This document shows positions 9,020-17,967 of a DNA stretch of 64,000 nucleotides, piece after piece. Under the pieces are notes generated by a model. That model was not told where the DNA came from. It did not search any database and saw only the letters and a list, made by a program, of their open reading frames with translations. Both the position numbers and the translations under genes were made by a program. Source of the DNA: Pseudomonas aylmerensis (lineage in GTDB: Bacteria > Pseudomonadota > Gammaproteobacteria > Pseudomonadales > Pseudomonadaceae); contig NZ_MAUE01000003.1 in assembly GCF_001702265.1 (NCBI RefSeq), forward strand, positions 117,817 through 181,816, given 5' to 3'. How positions within the stretch are numbered: position 1 is the first letter of the stretch; the number at the start of each line of letters is the position of its first letter.

Positions 9020-10546
9020 TCAGCCCTTCGCGCGGGTCTCATGCATCCGCGCCAACTGCCGCTCCAGCATCGACGGATACGGCTCCATCAAGCGCTCCAC
9101 ACAGCTCGCCCCTTCAGGGCTGGCAATCGGACGGATGCGCGCGCGCTGGCGGATCAGCGTGTCTTCGCTGATCTTGCGCTCCACCAGCAGCAGGTTGCGG
9201 CTGTGCTGGGACAGGGCCAGGGCGTCCTGGGCGATTTCTGTCAGCAGCAGGTCGATCTGGCTCATGCCGAACAGATCATCGCCGACAGTCAGGCCCAGCT
9301 GCAGTTGCAGGGTGATGCCGCTGTCAGCCACTTCGATCTGCAACTCATGGCCGAGGGCGCGCAGCAGCTCGCCGCAGCAAATGGCGTTGGTCAGATAGTC
9401 TTCGCCGCTGTCTTCGCTGTGGAACAGCATCAGCGTGCTGCCATCGTTCAGGGTGTGCAGTTCGCTCTGGTACAGCGAGGCGGCCTGGTCCAGGCAGTCG
9501 CGGTAGCGTTCCAGCAACTCGGTCAGGCGAGCGCGGGGGAGGCGACGCAGTTGGTCCTGGGCGCCCAGTTGCACGGCCAGTACGGCGCTGTATTGGGGTT
9601 CGCTGCTGCGCACCGGCGCCGGCTTGGGCGCGGTGTTGGCCGAGGTGGTATCGCGCAGGTCGGCGAATGGGTCTTCGTCGTCCAGTTCGTCTTCTTCGGC
9701 CTTGAAGGCCTGGCGTGTCGCCGGCTTCAAGCCCGCTACCGGGGCGCTTTCGTCAAAGCCCGGGTCACGCAGGTCGCGCACTTCGAACTCGGGTTCGTCG
9801 TCGTAGTCGGTGTCGTCGTATTCCGGCTCGGGCTCAACCTCGGGTACCACCGGTTCCGGGGCGAAGCTGGCGTGCAGTTGGCGGGCGAGGTCGCCGATTT
9901 CGTCCTGGCGGTCGGTGGCCGGGGTGTGTTCGTCGATATCCCGCAGCCAGATGCGCAGTTGCATCAGCGGCGTGGAGATATGCCGACCCAGGCGCAGGCT
10001 CAAGGCCAGGGCCAATGCCAGCAGGATCGCGCTGAGGATGCCCATGCTCTGCAGGCTGATGGTCATCGGCTGCTGGAACTGTTGCATGTCGAGGCTGATG
10101 CGCAGTTGGCCGGCCTTCACATCCTGAAAGGTAATATTGCTCTGGTACAAGCCTTCCGCTTCACCCAGCAGGCCGTTCTTCGGGCGTTGCCCGGCTTCGG
10201 CCATGATCCGGTTGTCCACGCTGTAGATGGCGGCGTGGGCCACCAGCGGGTTCTTGGTCAGGTTGTTGAGCAGCACGTTGAGGCTGAGGATGTCGTTGGA
10301 CACCAGCAGCTCAGTCGCCGAGGTGGCGGTCTGGGTGGTCAAGCTTTCGCCCAGGGCGTCGGCTTGCTCGTGCATGGCCTGCTTGAACTGCAAACCCATC
10401 ACGCAGGCGTAGATCACCAGGGCCAGAGCGACCAGGATCACGTTATGGCTGGCGATGCGTAATGCGATCGGTACACGGCGGTGGCGCAGTGCCCGGAAGA
10501 TCAGCAGGAAGAAGTTGTCGGTTTTTACTGGCGTGGGCCGGTTCAC
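9020..10546 (-). CDS. AhpA/YtjB-family membrane protein with a cyclase-like C-terminal domain
   Basis: A 508-residue inner-membrane protein. Two membrane helices (about residues 33-51 and 167-187) bracket a periplasmic region of some 115 residues, then a HAMP-like segment, a strongly acidic linker (230-310, e.g. PEYDDTDYDDEPEFE) and a globular cytosolic domain (319-470). The N-terminal part matches the YtjB/SMP family next to serB. The C-terminal domain ([31 protein letters not shown]) resembles a class III nucleotide cyclase fold without the catalytic aspartates. I choose GTG at 10546 because a TTGCCG-16-TATACT promoter at 10582-10609 would start the transcript near 10575, downstream of the longer frame's ATG at 10609. 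Confidence 0.78.
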   Translation of the reverse strand: MNRPTPVKTDNFFLLIFRALRHRRVPIALRIASHNVILVALALVIYACVMGLQFKQAMHEQADALGESLTTQTATSATELLVSNDILSLNVLLNNLTKNPLVAHAAIYSVDNRIMAEAGQRPKNGLLGEAEGLYQSNITFQDVKAGQLRISLDMQQFQQPMTISLQSMGILSAILLALALALSLRLGRHISTPLMQLRIWLRDIDEHTPATDRQDEIGDLARQLHASFAPEPVVPEVEPEPEYDDTDYDDEPEFEVRDLRDPGFDESAPVAGLKPATRQAFKAEEDELDDEDPFADLRDTTSANTAPKPAPVRSSEPQYSAVLAVQLGAQDQLRRLPRARLTELLERYRDCLDQAASLYQSELHTLNDGSTLMLFHSEDSGEDYLTNAICCGELLRALGHELQIEVADSGITLQLQLGLTVGDDLFGMSQIDLLLTEIAQDALALSQHSRNLLLVERKISEDTLIRQRARIRPIASPEGASCVERLMEPYPSMLERQLARMHETRAKG

Positions 10547-10581
10547 TTGAGCTCGGCTCTTGGTCCGTGAAGTTGACGCGC

Positions 10582-10609
10582 AGTATAGCGACAGGCCCAA
10601 GACCGGCAA
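10582..10609 (-). promoter_or_regulatory. Sigma-70 promoter for the AhpA/YtjB-family gene
   Basis: On the minus strand TTGCCG (10609-10604) and TATACT (10587-10582) are separated by 16 bases. Predicted transcription start is near 10575, 29 bases before the GTG start at 10546. Confidence 0.65.
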
Positions 10610-10679
10610 AGCGCTGGCTGTGCCCGATGGTCACTGAAAGTGGGTAGAATGCGGTTTTTTTCCAGCCTGGGGGTGCGCC

Positions 10680-11894
10680 TTGCGCGAAATTGTCCTGATA
10701 AACATCACCGGTGAAGACCGACCGGGTCTCACCGCAGCCATTACCGGTGTTCTGGCCCAGGGTGGTGTGAACATTCTCGACATCGGCCAGGCGGTGATCC
10801 ACGACACTTTGTCGTTCGGCATCCTGGTGGAGATCCCGAGCAATGAACAGGCGTCCTCGGTGCTCAAGGACATCCTGTTTACGGCCTATAAGCTCGATCA
10901 GCAGGTGCGTTTTACCCCGGTGTCCGAAGCCGATTACCAGCACTGGGTGGCCGGCCAGGGCAAGAAACGCCACATCGTTACCCTGCTGACCCGCAAGGTC
11001 ACGGCCGAGCAATTGCAGCGTGTCAGCTCCATCACCGCGCAGTACGGCTTGAATATCGACCATATCGACCGTCTGTCGGGTCGCATGCCATTGGACACCC
11101 CGGCCGACCAGGGCAAGGGCTGCATCGAGTTCTCCGTGCGCGGCGAGCCGGCCGATCCGCAGGCCCTGCGCGCCGAATTTCTCAGCGTTGCCCAGGAGCT
11201 GAATGTCGATATCGCCTTCCAGGAAGACTCGCTGTTCCGGCGCAACCGCCGCCTGGCGGTGTTCGACATGGATTCCACGCTGATCGAAGCTGAAGTCATC
11301 GACGAACTGGCCAAGGCGGCCGGCGTCGGCGAGCAAGTATCCGCGATCACCGAGCGGGCCATGGCCGGCGAGCTGGATTTTCGTGCCAGCTTCAAGGAGC
11401 GCCTGGCGCTGCTCAAGGGCCTGGATGTGAGCGTGCTGGACGCCATCGGTGCATCGCTGCGCCTGACTGAAGGCGCCGAAACCCTGTTCGCCGAGCTCAA
11501 GCGCCTGGGCTACAAAACCGCGATCCTGTCCGGCGGCTTCACCTACTTCGCCAAGCAATTGCAGGCCAAGCTGGGCATCGACTATGTGTTCGCCAACGAG
11601 CTGGAAGTGGTGGATGGCAAGGTGACTGGCGTGGCGGTGGAGCCGATTGTCGACGCGCAGCGCAAGGCCGATCTGCTGAAGGAATTGGCTCACAAGGAAG
11701 GTTTGCGCCTGGAGCAGACCATTGCGGTCGGCGACGGCGCCAATGACTTGCCGATGCTGGCGATTGCCGGCCTGGGTGTGGCGTTCCGGGCCAAGCCGTT
11801 GGTCAAGCAATCGGCCAAGCAGGCGATCTCGACGCTGGGGCTGGACGGGGTGCTGTACCTGTTGGGTTTCCGTGATCGCGACGGTCAGCTATAA
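10680..11894 (+). CDS. serB: Phosphoserine phosphatase
   Basis: Final step of serine synthesis, dephosphorylating O-phosphoserine. The 404-residue protein has two N-terminal ACT-type domains (about 3-80 and 98-175) and a C-terminal HAD phosphatase (190-395). The HAD motifs are VFDMDSTLIEAEVIDELA (nucleophile Asp196, acid/base Asp198), ILSGGFTYF and VGDGANDLPMLAIAG. The double ACT arrangement is usual in pseudomonads and mycobacteria and absent from E. coli SerB. The start is TTG at 10680, preceded by CTGGGGGTGCG. It is divergent from the AhpA/YtjB-family gene. Confidence 0.97.
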   Translation: MREIVLINITGEDRPGLTAAITGVLAQGGVNILDIGQAVIHDTLSFGILVEIPSNEQASSVLKDILFTAYKLDQQVRFTPVSEADYQHWVAGQGKKRHIVTLLTRKVTAEQLQRVSSITAQYGLNIDHIDRLSGRMPLDTPADQGKGCIEFSVRGEPADPQALRAEFLSVAQELNVDIAFQEDSLFRRNRRLAVFDMDSTLIEAEVIDELAKAAGVGEQVSAITERAMAGELDFRASFKERLALLKGLDVSVLDAIGASLRLTEGAETLFAELKRLGYKTAILSGGFTYFAKQLQAKLGIDYVFANELEVVDGKVTGVAVEPIVDAQRKADLLKELAHKEGLRLEQTIAVGDGANDLPMLAIAGLGVAFRAKPLVKQSAKQAISTLGLDGVLYLLGFRDRDGQL

Positions 11895-11922
11895 GCTGAT
11901 TCAATTGCAGGAATGCGGTCAC

Positions 11923-12012
11923 TGTGGGAGCCGGGCTTGCCCGCGATGGCGGTACTTCAGTCACAGATGGGTTGACTGAAACACCGCCATCGCGGGCAAG
12001 CCCGGCTCCTGT
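11923..12012. repeat. REP inverted pair
   Basis: Arms TGTGGGAGCCGGGCTTGCC (from 11923) and its complement ending near 12010, with the inner AGTCA...TGACT symmetry completing a cruciform. It sits between the convergent serB and psd genes and fills most of that gap. Confidence 0.87.
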
Positions 12013-12036
12013 ATGTTGATTTTCGTCAGATTCAGA

Positions 12037-12897
12037 TCAGGCTTTCGGCAGTGCGATACCCTGGCCCATCTGCACCGGCGAACCTGCCACCAGTTCTTCT
12101 GCCCACTTCACCTGATCTGGCCCGAACAGCACGATCGCGGTGGAACCCAGCTTGAAGCGACCCAGTTCCGCACCTTTTTCCAGGTGGATCGGCGCCCGTG
12201 CGGCTTCGTCGTAGCGGAAGGTTTTCAGCTCGCGCTTCGGCGGCGTGACCAGGCCTGCCCACACGGTTTCAATCGACGCCACGATCATCGCGCCCACCAG
12301 TACCACGGCCATCGGGCCACGCTCGGTATCGAACAGGCAGACAACACGCTCGTTGCGCGCAAACAGCTCCGGCACGTTTTCGGCGGTGGTCTGGTTGACC
12401 GAGAAAATCCGCCCCGGCACGTAGACCATCTCCCGCAGTGTGCCGGCCAGTGGCATGTGCACGCGGTGGTAGTCTTTCGGCGACAGGTAGATGGTGGCGA
12501 AATCACCGCCCATGAACGGCGCCGCCACGGCTGCATCGCCGCCCAGCAGTTCCAGCACGCTGAAGCTGTGGCCCTTGGCCTGGAACACACGGCCGTGCTC
12601 AATCGGACCCAGCTGGCTGACCGCGCCATCGGCAGGGCTCAGCACTGCGCCTGGGGTTTGATCCAGCGGGCGCGCGCCGTCTTTCAAGGCGCGGGTGAAG
12701 AAGGCGTTGAAATGCTCATAAGCAGTCACGTCTTCCACCAGGGCCTGGGACATGTCCACTTGATAGCGCTTGGCGAACCAACGGGTGAAGGCATTCTTGA
12801 ACCAGCGCACGCGGCATTCGGCGATGCAGCCGGCCAACCGCGACAGCAGGTGGTGCGGCAGCAGGTACTGGCTGAGGATAAACAACTGCTTTTTCAT
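12037..12897 (-). CDS. psd: Phosphatidylserine decarboxylase proenzyme
   Basis: Makes phosphatidylethanolamine from phosphatidylserine at the inner membrane. The 286-residue proenzyme shows the self-cleavage site LGST (Ser252), which becomes the pyruvoyl group of the small subunit. Other family signatures are [25 protein letters not shown] and the His motif [17 protein letters not shown]. Start ATG at 12897 follows TAAGGACAG on the minus strand. It is 16 bases downstream of the rhodanese gene and likely shares its transcript. Confidence 0.97.
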   Translation of the reverse strand: MKKQLFILSQYLLPHHLLSRLAGCIAECRVRWFKNAFTRWFAKRYQVDMSQALVEDVTAYEHFNAFFTRALKDGARPLDQTPGAVLSPADGAVSQLGPIEHGRVFQAKGHSFSVLELLGGDAAVAAPFMGGDFATIYLSPKDYHRVHMPLAGTLREMVYVPGRIFSVNQTTAENVPELFARNERVVCLFDTERGPMAVVLVGAMIVASIETVWAGLVTPPKRELKTFRYDEAARAPIHLEKGAELGRFKLGSTAIVLFGPDQVKWAEELVAGSPVQMGQGIALPKA

Positions 12898-12913
12898 TAA
12901 CTGTCCTTAACTC

Positions 12914-13729
12914 TTAAATCTCGACGGGGGTGTCGGGGTGGTTGCCCCATTCGCCCCAGGAACCGGCATAACCTTTGACTCGCGGATAACCGAGCGCCTT
13001 GGCCACCAGGTAGGTGAAGCCAGAGCGGTGGTGAGTCTGGCAATGGGTGATGATCTCTTTATCTCTGGTCAGCCCGAGGTCTTCGAGGATCTGCGGCATG
13101 TCGCGGCGGATCCGCAGGTTGCGCGCCTTGTCCATGCCGGCCGTCCATTCGAAATTCACCGCGCCGGGGATGTGCCCGCCTTTGGCTGCGAGCACTTTTT
13201 CGCCAGAGTATTCCAGCGGGCCGCGCGCATCCCAGATCCCCAGGTCGGCCGCGCCGAGGCGGCTTTGCAGGTATTCGCGGGTGGCGGTGGGACCCTCGTG
13301 CAGCGTGAGGCTGACCGGGCCACCGACCGCTGGCGGGACCTCGGTGGACAGCGGGTGTTGTTCCGCCAGCCACGCCAGCAGGCCGCCGTCCAGGTAGTGG
13401 TATTTCTGATGGCCGATCACGTCGAGCATCCAGATAAAGCGTCCGGCCCAACCGCCGCCTTCGTCGTCATAGACCACGTAGGTGGCGTCCGGGGTGTGGC
13501 CCAGTTCGCCGAAGAGTTTTTCCAGGTCGGCCTTGTGGGGCAGCAGGCCGGGCGCCGGCGGCTGGCCCAGTTGAGTGCGCTTGGGGTCAACGAAATGCGC
13601 GCCGGGGATGTGCCCTTCGGCGTAGCGGGCGGCACTGGTGAGGTCCACCAGAATCAGCTGTTCGGCATCCAGTCGACCGAGCAGGTCGCTGGACTCGATC
13701 ACCAGCGGCAAGCCAGAGAAGTCAGGCAT
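12914..13729 (-). CDS. rhdA: Thiosulfate sulfurtransferase (two-domain rhodanese)
   Basis: Transfers sulfane sulfur from thiosulfate to an acceptor such as cyanide or a thiol. The 271-residue protein has an inactive N-terminal rhodanese domain and a catalytic C-terminal one. The active loop is CQTHHRS with Cys230, the same loop and residue number as Azotobacter vinelandii RhdA. The ATG at 13729 is preceded by GGAGA eight bases away, so the 18-residue extension of the open frame is not used. It is upstream of psd, an arrangement conserved in Pseudomonas, with no known mechanistic link. Confidence 0.95.
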   Translation of the reverse strand: MPDFSGLPLVIESSDLLGRLDAEQLILVDLTSAARYAEGHIPGAHFVDPKRTQLGQPPAPGLLPHKADLEKLFGELGHTPDATYVVYDDEGGGWAGRFIWMLDVIGHQKYHYLDGGLLAWLAEQHPLSTEVPPAVGGPVSLTLHEGPTATREYLQSRLGAADLGIWDARGPLEYSGEKVLAAKGGHIPGAVNFEWTAGMDKARNLRIRRDMPQILEDLGLTRDKEIITHCQTHHRSGFTYLVAKALGYPRVKGYAGSWGEWGNHPDTPVEI

Positions 13730-13786
13730 GTGAGGTCTCCTGGGCACAAATGTTGGCGATAAAAGAGGGCGATTGTAGCGCAAGCA

Positions 13787-15322
13787 TCAGGCGCTGCGGT
13801 TGGTAAAGCTGTGCAGCGCTTTCTCGATGCATTGGGCGGTTTTGCCGAAGGCCTGCACGGTGGTTTCCGAGAACGGCCCACCGCCCTGGTCGGCGACCAT
13901 CAGCATCACGACCTTGCCATTGCAGCTCAGCGAGCGCAGCAGCAGGTGCTCGCCGGTGAACAGGCGCCGCAGGATCGGCGGCAGCAGCGCCGAGAATTGC
14001 GCGTGGTTGTCAGGCGTGAGGCGCACCTGGGCGGACTTTTCCAGCAAGCGCTGCAGCAGCGTGCTGTGGACCACATCCAGGCTCAGGTTGGCGGCGTCCT
14101 TGGGCAGGCCGTCGACCTGGTGCACACGCAAGGTGCTCTGGGCACGGTCGGTCATCAGCAGCATCACCCGCTGCATGCCGCTGGCCGACAGGGCCTCCTT
14201 GGCGCAGGTGGTCAGGTGCATGGCGTTGGCGAAGCGGCTCGGTTCCACCAGCAATTCGGTGCAGCGCTTGCGCCACACCGCCAGGGCTTCGGCGGTCGGC
14301 GGCGGGGCCGGCAGGAGGCCGCGGTGGATCTTCTGCACATGCCATGGCCAGATCAGCGACAGCGCCGGGTGCCAGAGGTCCGGCATCAAGGTAGTGCGCG
14401 CACTGGTGACGGCTTGCTGGTGCACCTGTTGCTGCACGTCGCCCAAAGGCTGTTGCAGGTACAGCGCGGTCAGGTATTGCCAGCGCTGGGTGTGCGGACA
14501 GGTCCAGGACTCCTGGGCCGACATCGCCAGGCCGTTGGCCAGCAGTACCGTGTTGGCCGGCTGATTCAGCCAGCGCCGCAGGTTGGGGTCGGCATCCAGC
14601 AATTGCTGGTGGCGCAACGGGTCGTCTTCGCGGGCGATATGCAGCGCCTTGACCAGCAGGCGTTGTTCGTTCCGCAGCAGGGTATAGCCCTGGGATACCC
14701 AGATCGGCAGGTGCCATGTTTCGGTCAGGCCGAGGCACAGGTCCAGCAGGCGCACGCCGAACAATTCCTGCTCGACTGCGCGCGCCGATTGGCCTTTGTG
14801 GATAACCCGCAGTTCCCACTCTTCGAGGAGCTTGGGATAGGCCACCGCCATCGGCCACAGCGGCGACAGGAATAGCAGGCTGCCCCAGTGAATGTCTTGC
14901 CACAACCGCGCCAGGCGGCTGCCGAACAAACCGTTGGCTTGCTGCGAGGCGTGCTGGCTGACCAGCAGCAATTGGCGCAACGCCACCGGAATCTCTTGGG
15001 CGGGGACCGAGGGCAGGCGTGCCAGCAACTCTTCGGCGCGCTTGAGGCCCAGGCGATTGAGCGCCACTTCAAGGTTTTCCGCCGGTGCCGTCATGCTGCC
15101 ATGTGTGTGGCTATTGGCCTCGCGCATCACGCTGAGCACGAGGGCCGGGCTGTTCTGCATCAGTTCGGCAATGTCTCGCAACGAACTGCGGCTATCGCGG
15201 ATGGCTTTGCACACGCGTTCGTGGCTGGCCTGGGGAACAGGCAGCAGCACGTCGTCCAGGCGCTTGATCCAAGCAGCGAGGGAGTTGGGTTTTGCAGTTG
15301 GGACTGTCGTTTCATTAGCCAT
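13787..15322 (-). CDS. HDOD-domain signalling protein
   Basis: A 511-residue cytosolic protein whose N-terminal half (about 20-230) has HDOD features: SLRDIAELMQNSPALVLSVMREANSH, NLEVALNRLGLKRAEELL and a helix-rich region with FLSPLWPMAVAYPKLLEEWELRV. HDOD domains are catalytically dead HD relatives found in bacterial signalling proteins. The C-terminal half (about 350-500) resembles a GAF-like sensor module (LTPDNHAQFSALLPPILRRLF, GKVVMLMVADQGGG) but the match is loose. ATG at 15322 is chosen; GTG at 15355 would add 11 residues. It is divergent from motA, so a motility connection is plausible but unproven. Confidence 0.78.
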   Translation of the reverse strand: MANETTVPTAKPNSLAAWIKRLDDVLLPVPQASHERVCKAIRDSRSSLRDIAELMQNSPALVLSVMREANSHTHGSMTAPAENLEVALNRLGLKRAEELLARLPSVPAQEIPVALRQLLLVSQHASQQANGLFGSRLARLWQDIHWGSLLFLSPLWPMAVAYPKLLEEWELRVIHKGQSARAVEQELFGVRLLDLCLGLTETWHLPIWVSQGYTLLRNEQRLLVKALHIAREDDPLRHQQLLDADPNLRRWLNQPANTVLLANGLAMSAQESWTCPHTQRWQYLTALYLQQPLGDVQQQVHQQAVTSARTTLMPDLWHPALSLIWPWHVQKIHRGLLPAPPPTAEALAVWRKRCTELLVEPSRFANAMHLTTCAKEALSASGMQRVMLLMTDRAQSTLRVHQVDGLPKDAANLSLDVVHSTLLQRLLEKSAQVRLTPDNHAQFSALLPPILRRLFTGEHLLLRSLSCNGKVVMLMVADQGGGPFSETTVQAFGKTAQCIEKALHSFTNRSA

Positions 15323-15394
15323 GATTGGGGCGCGATCATCACTTGCGGTCAACACGCCCGGAACGGGCCGAACTGGCTTTTCGCCTTAACGGGC

Positions 15395-15421
15395 TATAGT
15401 CTGGCGCAGTTTTGCCGATAA
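15395..15421 (+). promoter_or_regulatory. Sigma-28 (FliA) promoter for motAB
   Basis: TATAGTCT (15395-15402), 11 bases, then GCCGATAA (15414-15421). The -10 is an exact match and the -35 differs from TAAAGTTT at two positions, with ideal spacing. It lies about 70 bases ahead of motA, a known FliA-class target in gammaproteobacteria. Confidence 0.8.
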
Positions 15422-15489
15422 GTAGAACAAGAGTTTTTCAGTTCCTCCAAATATGTCCATGAACCTGACGGCGCAAGTACTCATCTCCT

Positions 15490-16341
15490 ATGGCTAAAAT
15501 TATCGGCATCATCGTCGTCATCGCAAGTGTGCTCGGCGGGTACGTCCTCTCCCACGGTAAAATTGCCGCGCTGATCCAGCCTTTCGAAGTGCTGATTATC
15601 GGCGGTGCAGCGTTTGGCGCCTTCCTGCAGGCCAACCCCGGCTACATGACCCTGCACGTGATCAAGAAGTCGCTGGGCATGTTCGGCTCGCGCTTCACCC
15701 ACTCTTTCTATCTGGACGTGCTGGGCCTGGTCTACGAGATCCTCAACAAGAGCCGCCGCGAAGGCATGATGGCCATCGAAGCCGACATCGAAGACGCTGC
15801 GGCCAGCCCGATTTTCGCCAAGTACCCGGCCGTGCTCAAAGACGAGCGCATGACCGCCTACATCTGCGATTACCTGCGCATCATGTCCTCCGGCAACATG
15901 GCGCCCCATGAGCTGGAAGGCCTGTTCGACATGGAGCTGTTCAGCCTCAAGGAAGAGCTGGAACATCCTTCCCACGCCGTGACCGGCATCGCCGACGGCA
16001 TGCCCGGTTTCGGTATTGTCGCGGCGGTACTCGGTATCGTGGTGACCATGGCGTCCCTCGGCGAAGGCGACCAGAAGGCCATCGGCATGCACGTGGGTGC
16101 GGCCCTGGTCGGTACCTTCTTCGGTATTCTCGCGGCCTACGGTTTCTTCGGCCCGCTGGCTACCTCCCTGGCCCACGATGCCAAGGAAGAGGTGAACCTC
16201 TACGAAGCGATCAAGGCGTGCCTGGTGGCTTCGGCGTCGGGCATGCCGCCATCGTTGGCGGTGGAGTTCGGTCGCAAGGTGCTGTACCCGAAACATCGCC
16301 CAAGTTTCGCCGAGCTGGAACAAGCGGTTCGCGGTCGCTAA
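15490..16341 (+). CDS. motA: Flagellar motor stator protein MotA
   Basis: Proton-channel stator subunit that pairs with MotB to drive the flagellum. The 283-residue protein has four membrane segments (about 2-22, 33-52, 170-190, 200-222), with the large cytoplasmic loop between the second and third carrying the charged residues that contact FliG (IADGMPGFGIVAAVLGIV follows it). Family motifs include GGYVLSHGK at the N-terminus and SGMPPSLAVEFGRKVLYP near the C-terminus. It is three bases from motB and preceded by a sigma-28 promoter. Confidence 0.97.
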   Translation: MAKIIGIIVVIASVLGGYVLSHGKIAALIQPFEVLIIGGAAFGAFLQANPGYMTLHVIKKSLGMFGSRFTHSFYLDVLGLVYEILNKSRREGMMAIEADIEDAAASPIFAKYPAVLKDERMTAYICDYLRIMSSGNMAPHELEGLFDMELFSLKEELEHPSHAVTGIADGMPGFGIVAAVLGIVVTMASLGEGDQKAIGMHVGAALVGTFFGILAAYGFFGPLATSLAHDAKEEVNLYEAIKACLVASASGMPPSLAVEFGRKVLYPKHRPSFAELEQAVRGR

Positions 16342-16344
16342 GCC

Positions 16345-17367
16345 ATGGAAAACAATCAGCCGATAATCATCAAGCGCGTCAAGCGCTTCGCTGCGGGGCA
16401 CCATGGCGGCGCCTGGAAAATCGCCTTCGCCGACTTCGCGACGGCGATGATGGCGTTCTTCCTGGTGCTGTGGCTGATGTCCACCGCCACGCCCGAACAG
16501 AAGATCGCCATCGCCGGCTACTTCAAGGACCCCATTGGTTTCTCGGAAAGCGGCACGCCCTTCGTGATCGACCTGGGCGGCTCGCCGCAGTTGGCGCCGG
16601 AGCGCACCATCAACCCGGAAATCAAGACCGAATCGCCTCAGGAAAAAATCCCGATCGAGCGCGATACCGTCGAGGCCATGGCTGAGCAAGTCGAGCAGGA
16701 ACGCCTTGAGCTGTTGCTGCAAGAACTGCAGACCAAGGTCGAGGAAAACCCGCAACTGCTCAAATTCAAGGATCAGATTTCGTTCGAGATCACGCCGGAC
16801 GGTTTGCGCATCCAGATCACCGACGCGGCCAATCGGCCGATGTTCGACTCGGGCAGCGCGCGGTTGAAGCCGTACTTTGAAGACATCCTGCTGGCGATGG
16901 CTGACACCATCAAGGCGGTACCGAACAAGATCAGCATCAGCGGTCATACCGACGCCAAGCCGTACGCGGGCCAGGGTGACTTCGGCAACTGGGAACTCTC
17001 GGCCAACCGTGCCAACGCGGCGCGTCGCGCCCTGGTCGCCGGCAGCTATCCAGACCCGCAAGTGGCGCGCGTGGTGGGGTTTGCCTCCTCGCAGCTGTTT
17101 GATCCCAAGGACCCGTTCAACCCGATCAACCGCCGCATCGACATCGTCGTGCTGACCAAGAAGGCCCAGCGTGCCATCGAAGGCGACCAGCACGCCGCGC
17201 CACCGGTTCCGACCCCAGGCGACGGTGCGCCCGGTGAAGTACCGGCCGACCCGAACGCCATCCCGCCCGGCCAGGAGCCGTTGCCGGCGCATGAGCTGCG
17301 CCAGAAGTTGAACCTGTTCGATGATGGCGGGGTGAAGGATCCTACGGCGCCTGCAACGGGCTCCTAG
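16345..17367 (+). CDS. motB: Flagellar motor stator protein MotB
   Basis: Anchors the stator to peptidoglycan and supplies the proton-binding residue. The 340-residue protein has one membrane helix (about 28-48) containing Asp30 in FADFATAMMAFFLVLWLMS, the essential channel aspartate. An OmpA-like peptidoglycan-binding domain (about 145-270) shows ISGHTDAKPY and ELSANRANAARRALV. The C-terminal 60 residues are Pro/Gly-rich. Pseudomonads usually carry a second stator pair, MotCD, which is not in this window. Confidence 0.97.
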   Translation: MENNQPIIIKRVKRFAAGHHGGAWKIAFADFATAMMAFFLVLWLMSTATPEQKIAIAGYFKDPIGFSESGTPFVIDLGGSPQLAPERTINPEIKTESPQEKIPIERDTVEAMAEQVEQERLELLLQELQTKVEENPQLLKFKDQISFEITPDGLRIQITDAANRPMFDSGSARLKPYFEDILLAMADTIKAVPNKISISGHTDAKPYAGQGDFGNWELSANRANAARRALVAGSYPDPQVARVVGFASSQLFDPKDPFNPINRRIDIVVLTKKAQRAIEGDQHAAPPVPTPGDGAPGEVPADPNAIPPGQEPLPAHELRQKLNLFDDGGVKDPTAPATGS

Positions 17368-17390
17368 GCTGCAAGCAGCCCACCTCAACA

Positions 17391-17425
17391 ATGAAAAACG
17401 CCCCGGTTGATCGGGGCGTTTTTCA
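17391..17425. terminator. Intrinsic terminator after motB
   Basis: AAAAACGCCCCG (17394-17405) and CGGGGCGTTTTT (17412-17423) form a near-perfect hairpin ending in a T-run. It is A/T-symmetric and so can also terminate transcripts arriving on the minus strand. Confidence 0.92.
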
Positions 17426-17432
17426 TTTCTTA

Positions 17433-17682
17433 TCAAAGAGGGAGATAGGCTTTGACTCCACTGATAACACCTCGCATGTCGTTGGTGTCCAGCCGGGGCA
17501 CGAAATATTCTCGACCTTTTGCTTGAGTCTTTCTCTGGAGCTTATCCAGGCGCTCGAAGCTGACGGTGTAAATCATGTCGCACTTCACCCACAGCTCTTT
17601 GTAGCATTTCAGGGGCAACGAAGCCTCGTGTGAAATCGCAAAGAAGAACGTCGCCTTGCTTGGGGTGATAGTAGAGAGTCAA
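17433..17682 (-). pseudogene. PemK/MazF-superfamily (YifN-like) toxin gene, broken by an internal deletion
   Basis: Two halves of one family are present in different frames. From TTG at 17682 the minus strand reads LTLYYHPKQGDVLLCDF then TRGFVAPEM, the conserved PemK/YifN N-terminus, and stops at 17542. From about 17600 another frame reads KELWVKCDMIYTVSFERLDK and ends GVISGVKAYLPL at the stop 17433, the family C-terminus. About 50 central residues (roughly 150 bases) expected in a protein near 135 residues are missing at the junction around 17595-17606, and the frame shifts there. No antitoxin gene is adjacent. The parent family is the solitary PemK-like group rather than a classic mazEF pair. 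Confidence 0.72.
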
Positions 17683-17967
17683 TCGTAAATACCCCACAAA
17701 AAGCAAAGCCGCCCGAAGGCGGCTTCATTCGACGCGCAGTGGAGCTTGCTTCGCCCCTTCTGCGCCGCTGGATCAACCCCGAAAAGGATCCAGACTCCTG
17801 CCAGCTTGCGCTGGTGACGGAGCGATGATGGGCATCAGGAATTTCGAATTCAAGCTGGCTTGCATCGATTGGCCACCCAGTTGCACGGATTCTTGATGCC
17901 AGCACCCTTTAAATCAATGGGCTAGGGTGCTTGGTGCTGCCATTTATAGGTATCAAGAAATGGCCCC
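17683..17967. other. Gene-free stretch between the toxin remnant and rsgA
   Basis: No gene is recognisable here. It holds a minus-strand terminator (17696-17725) and an inverted repeat AGCACCCT (17901-17908) / AGGGTGCT (17924-17931) without a T-tract. A 98-codon open frame on the minus strand has no recognisable protein features and overlaps the toxin remnant. Confidence 0.5.
17696..17725 (-). terminator. Intrinsic terminator, minus strand
   Basis: The stem AAGCCGCC (17706-17713) / GGCGGCTT (17718-17725) has a CGAA loop and, read on the minus strand, is followed by TGCTTTTTGT. It probably terminates the rsgA transcript about 240 bases past its stop. Confidence 0.8.

Noticed and set aside
17609..17905. 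A 98-codon minus-strand frame overlapping the toxin remnant
   Set aside because: It is out of frame with both recognised halves of the toxin and reads through a terminator hairpin. No family resemblance is visible.
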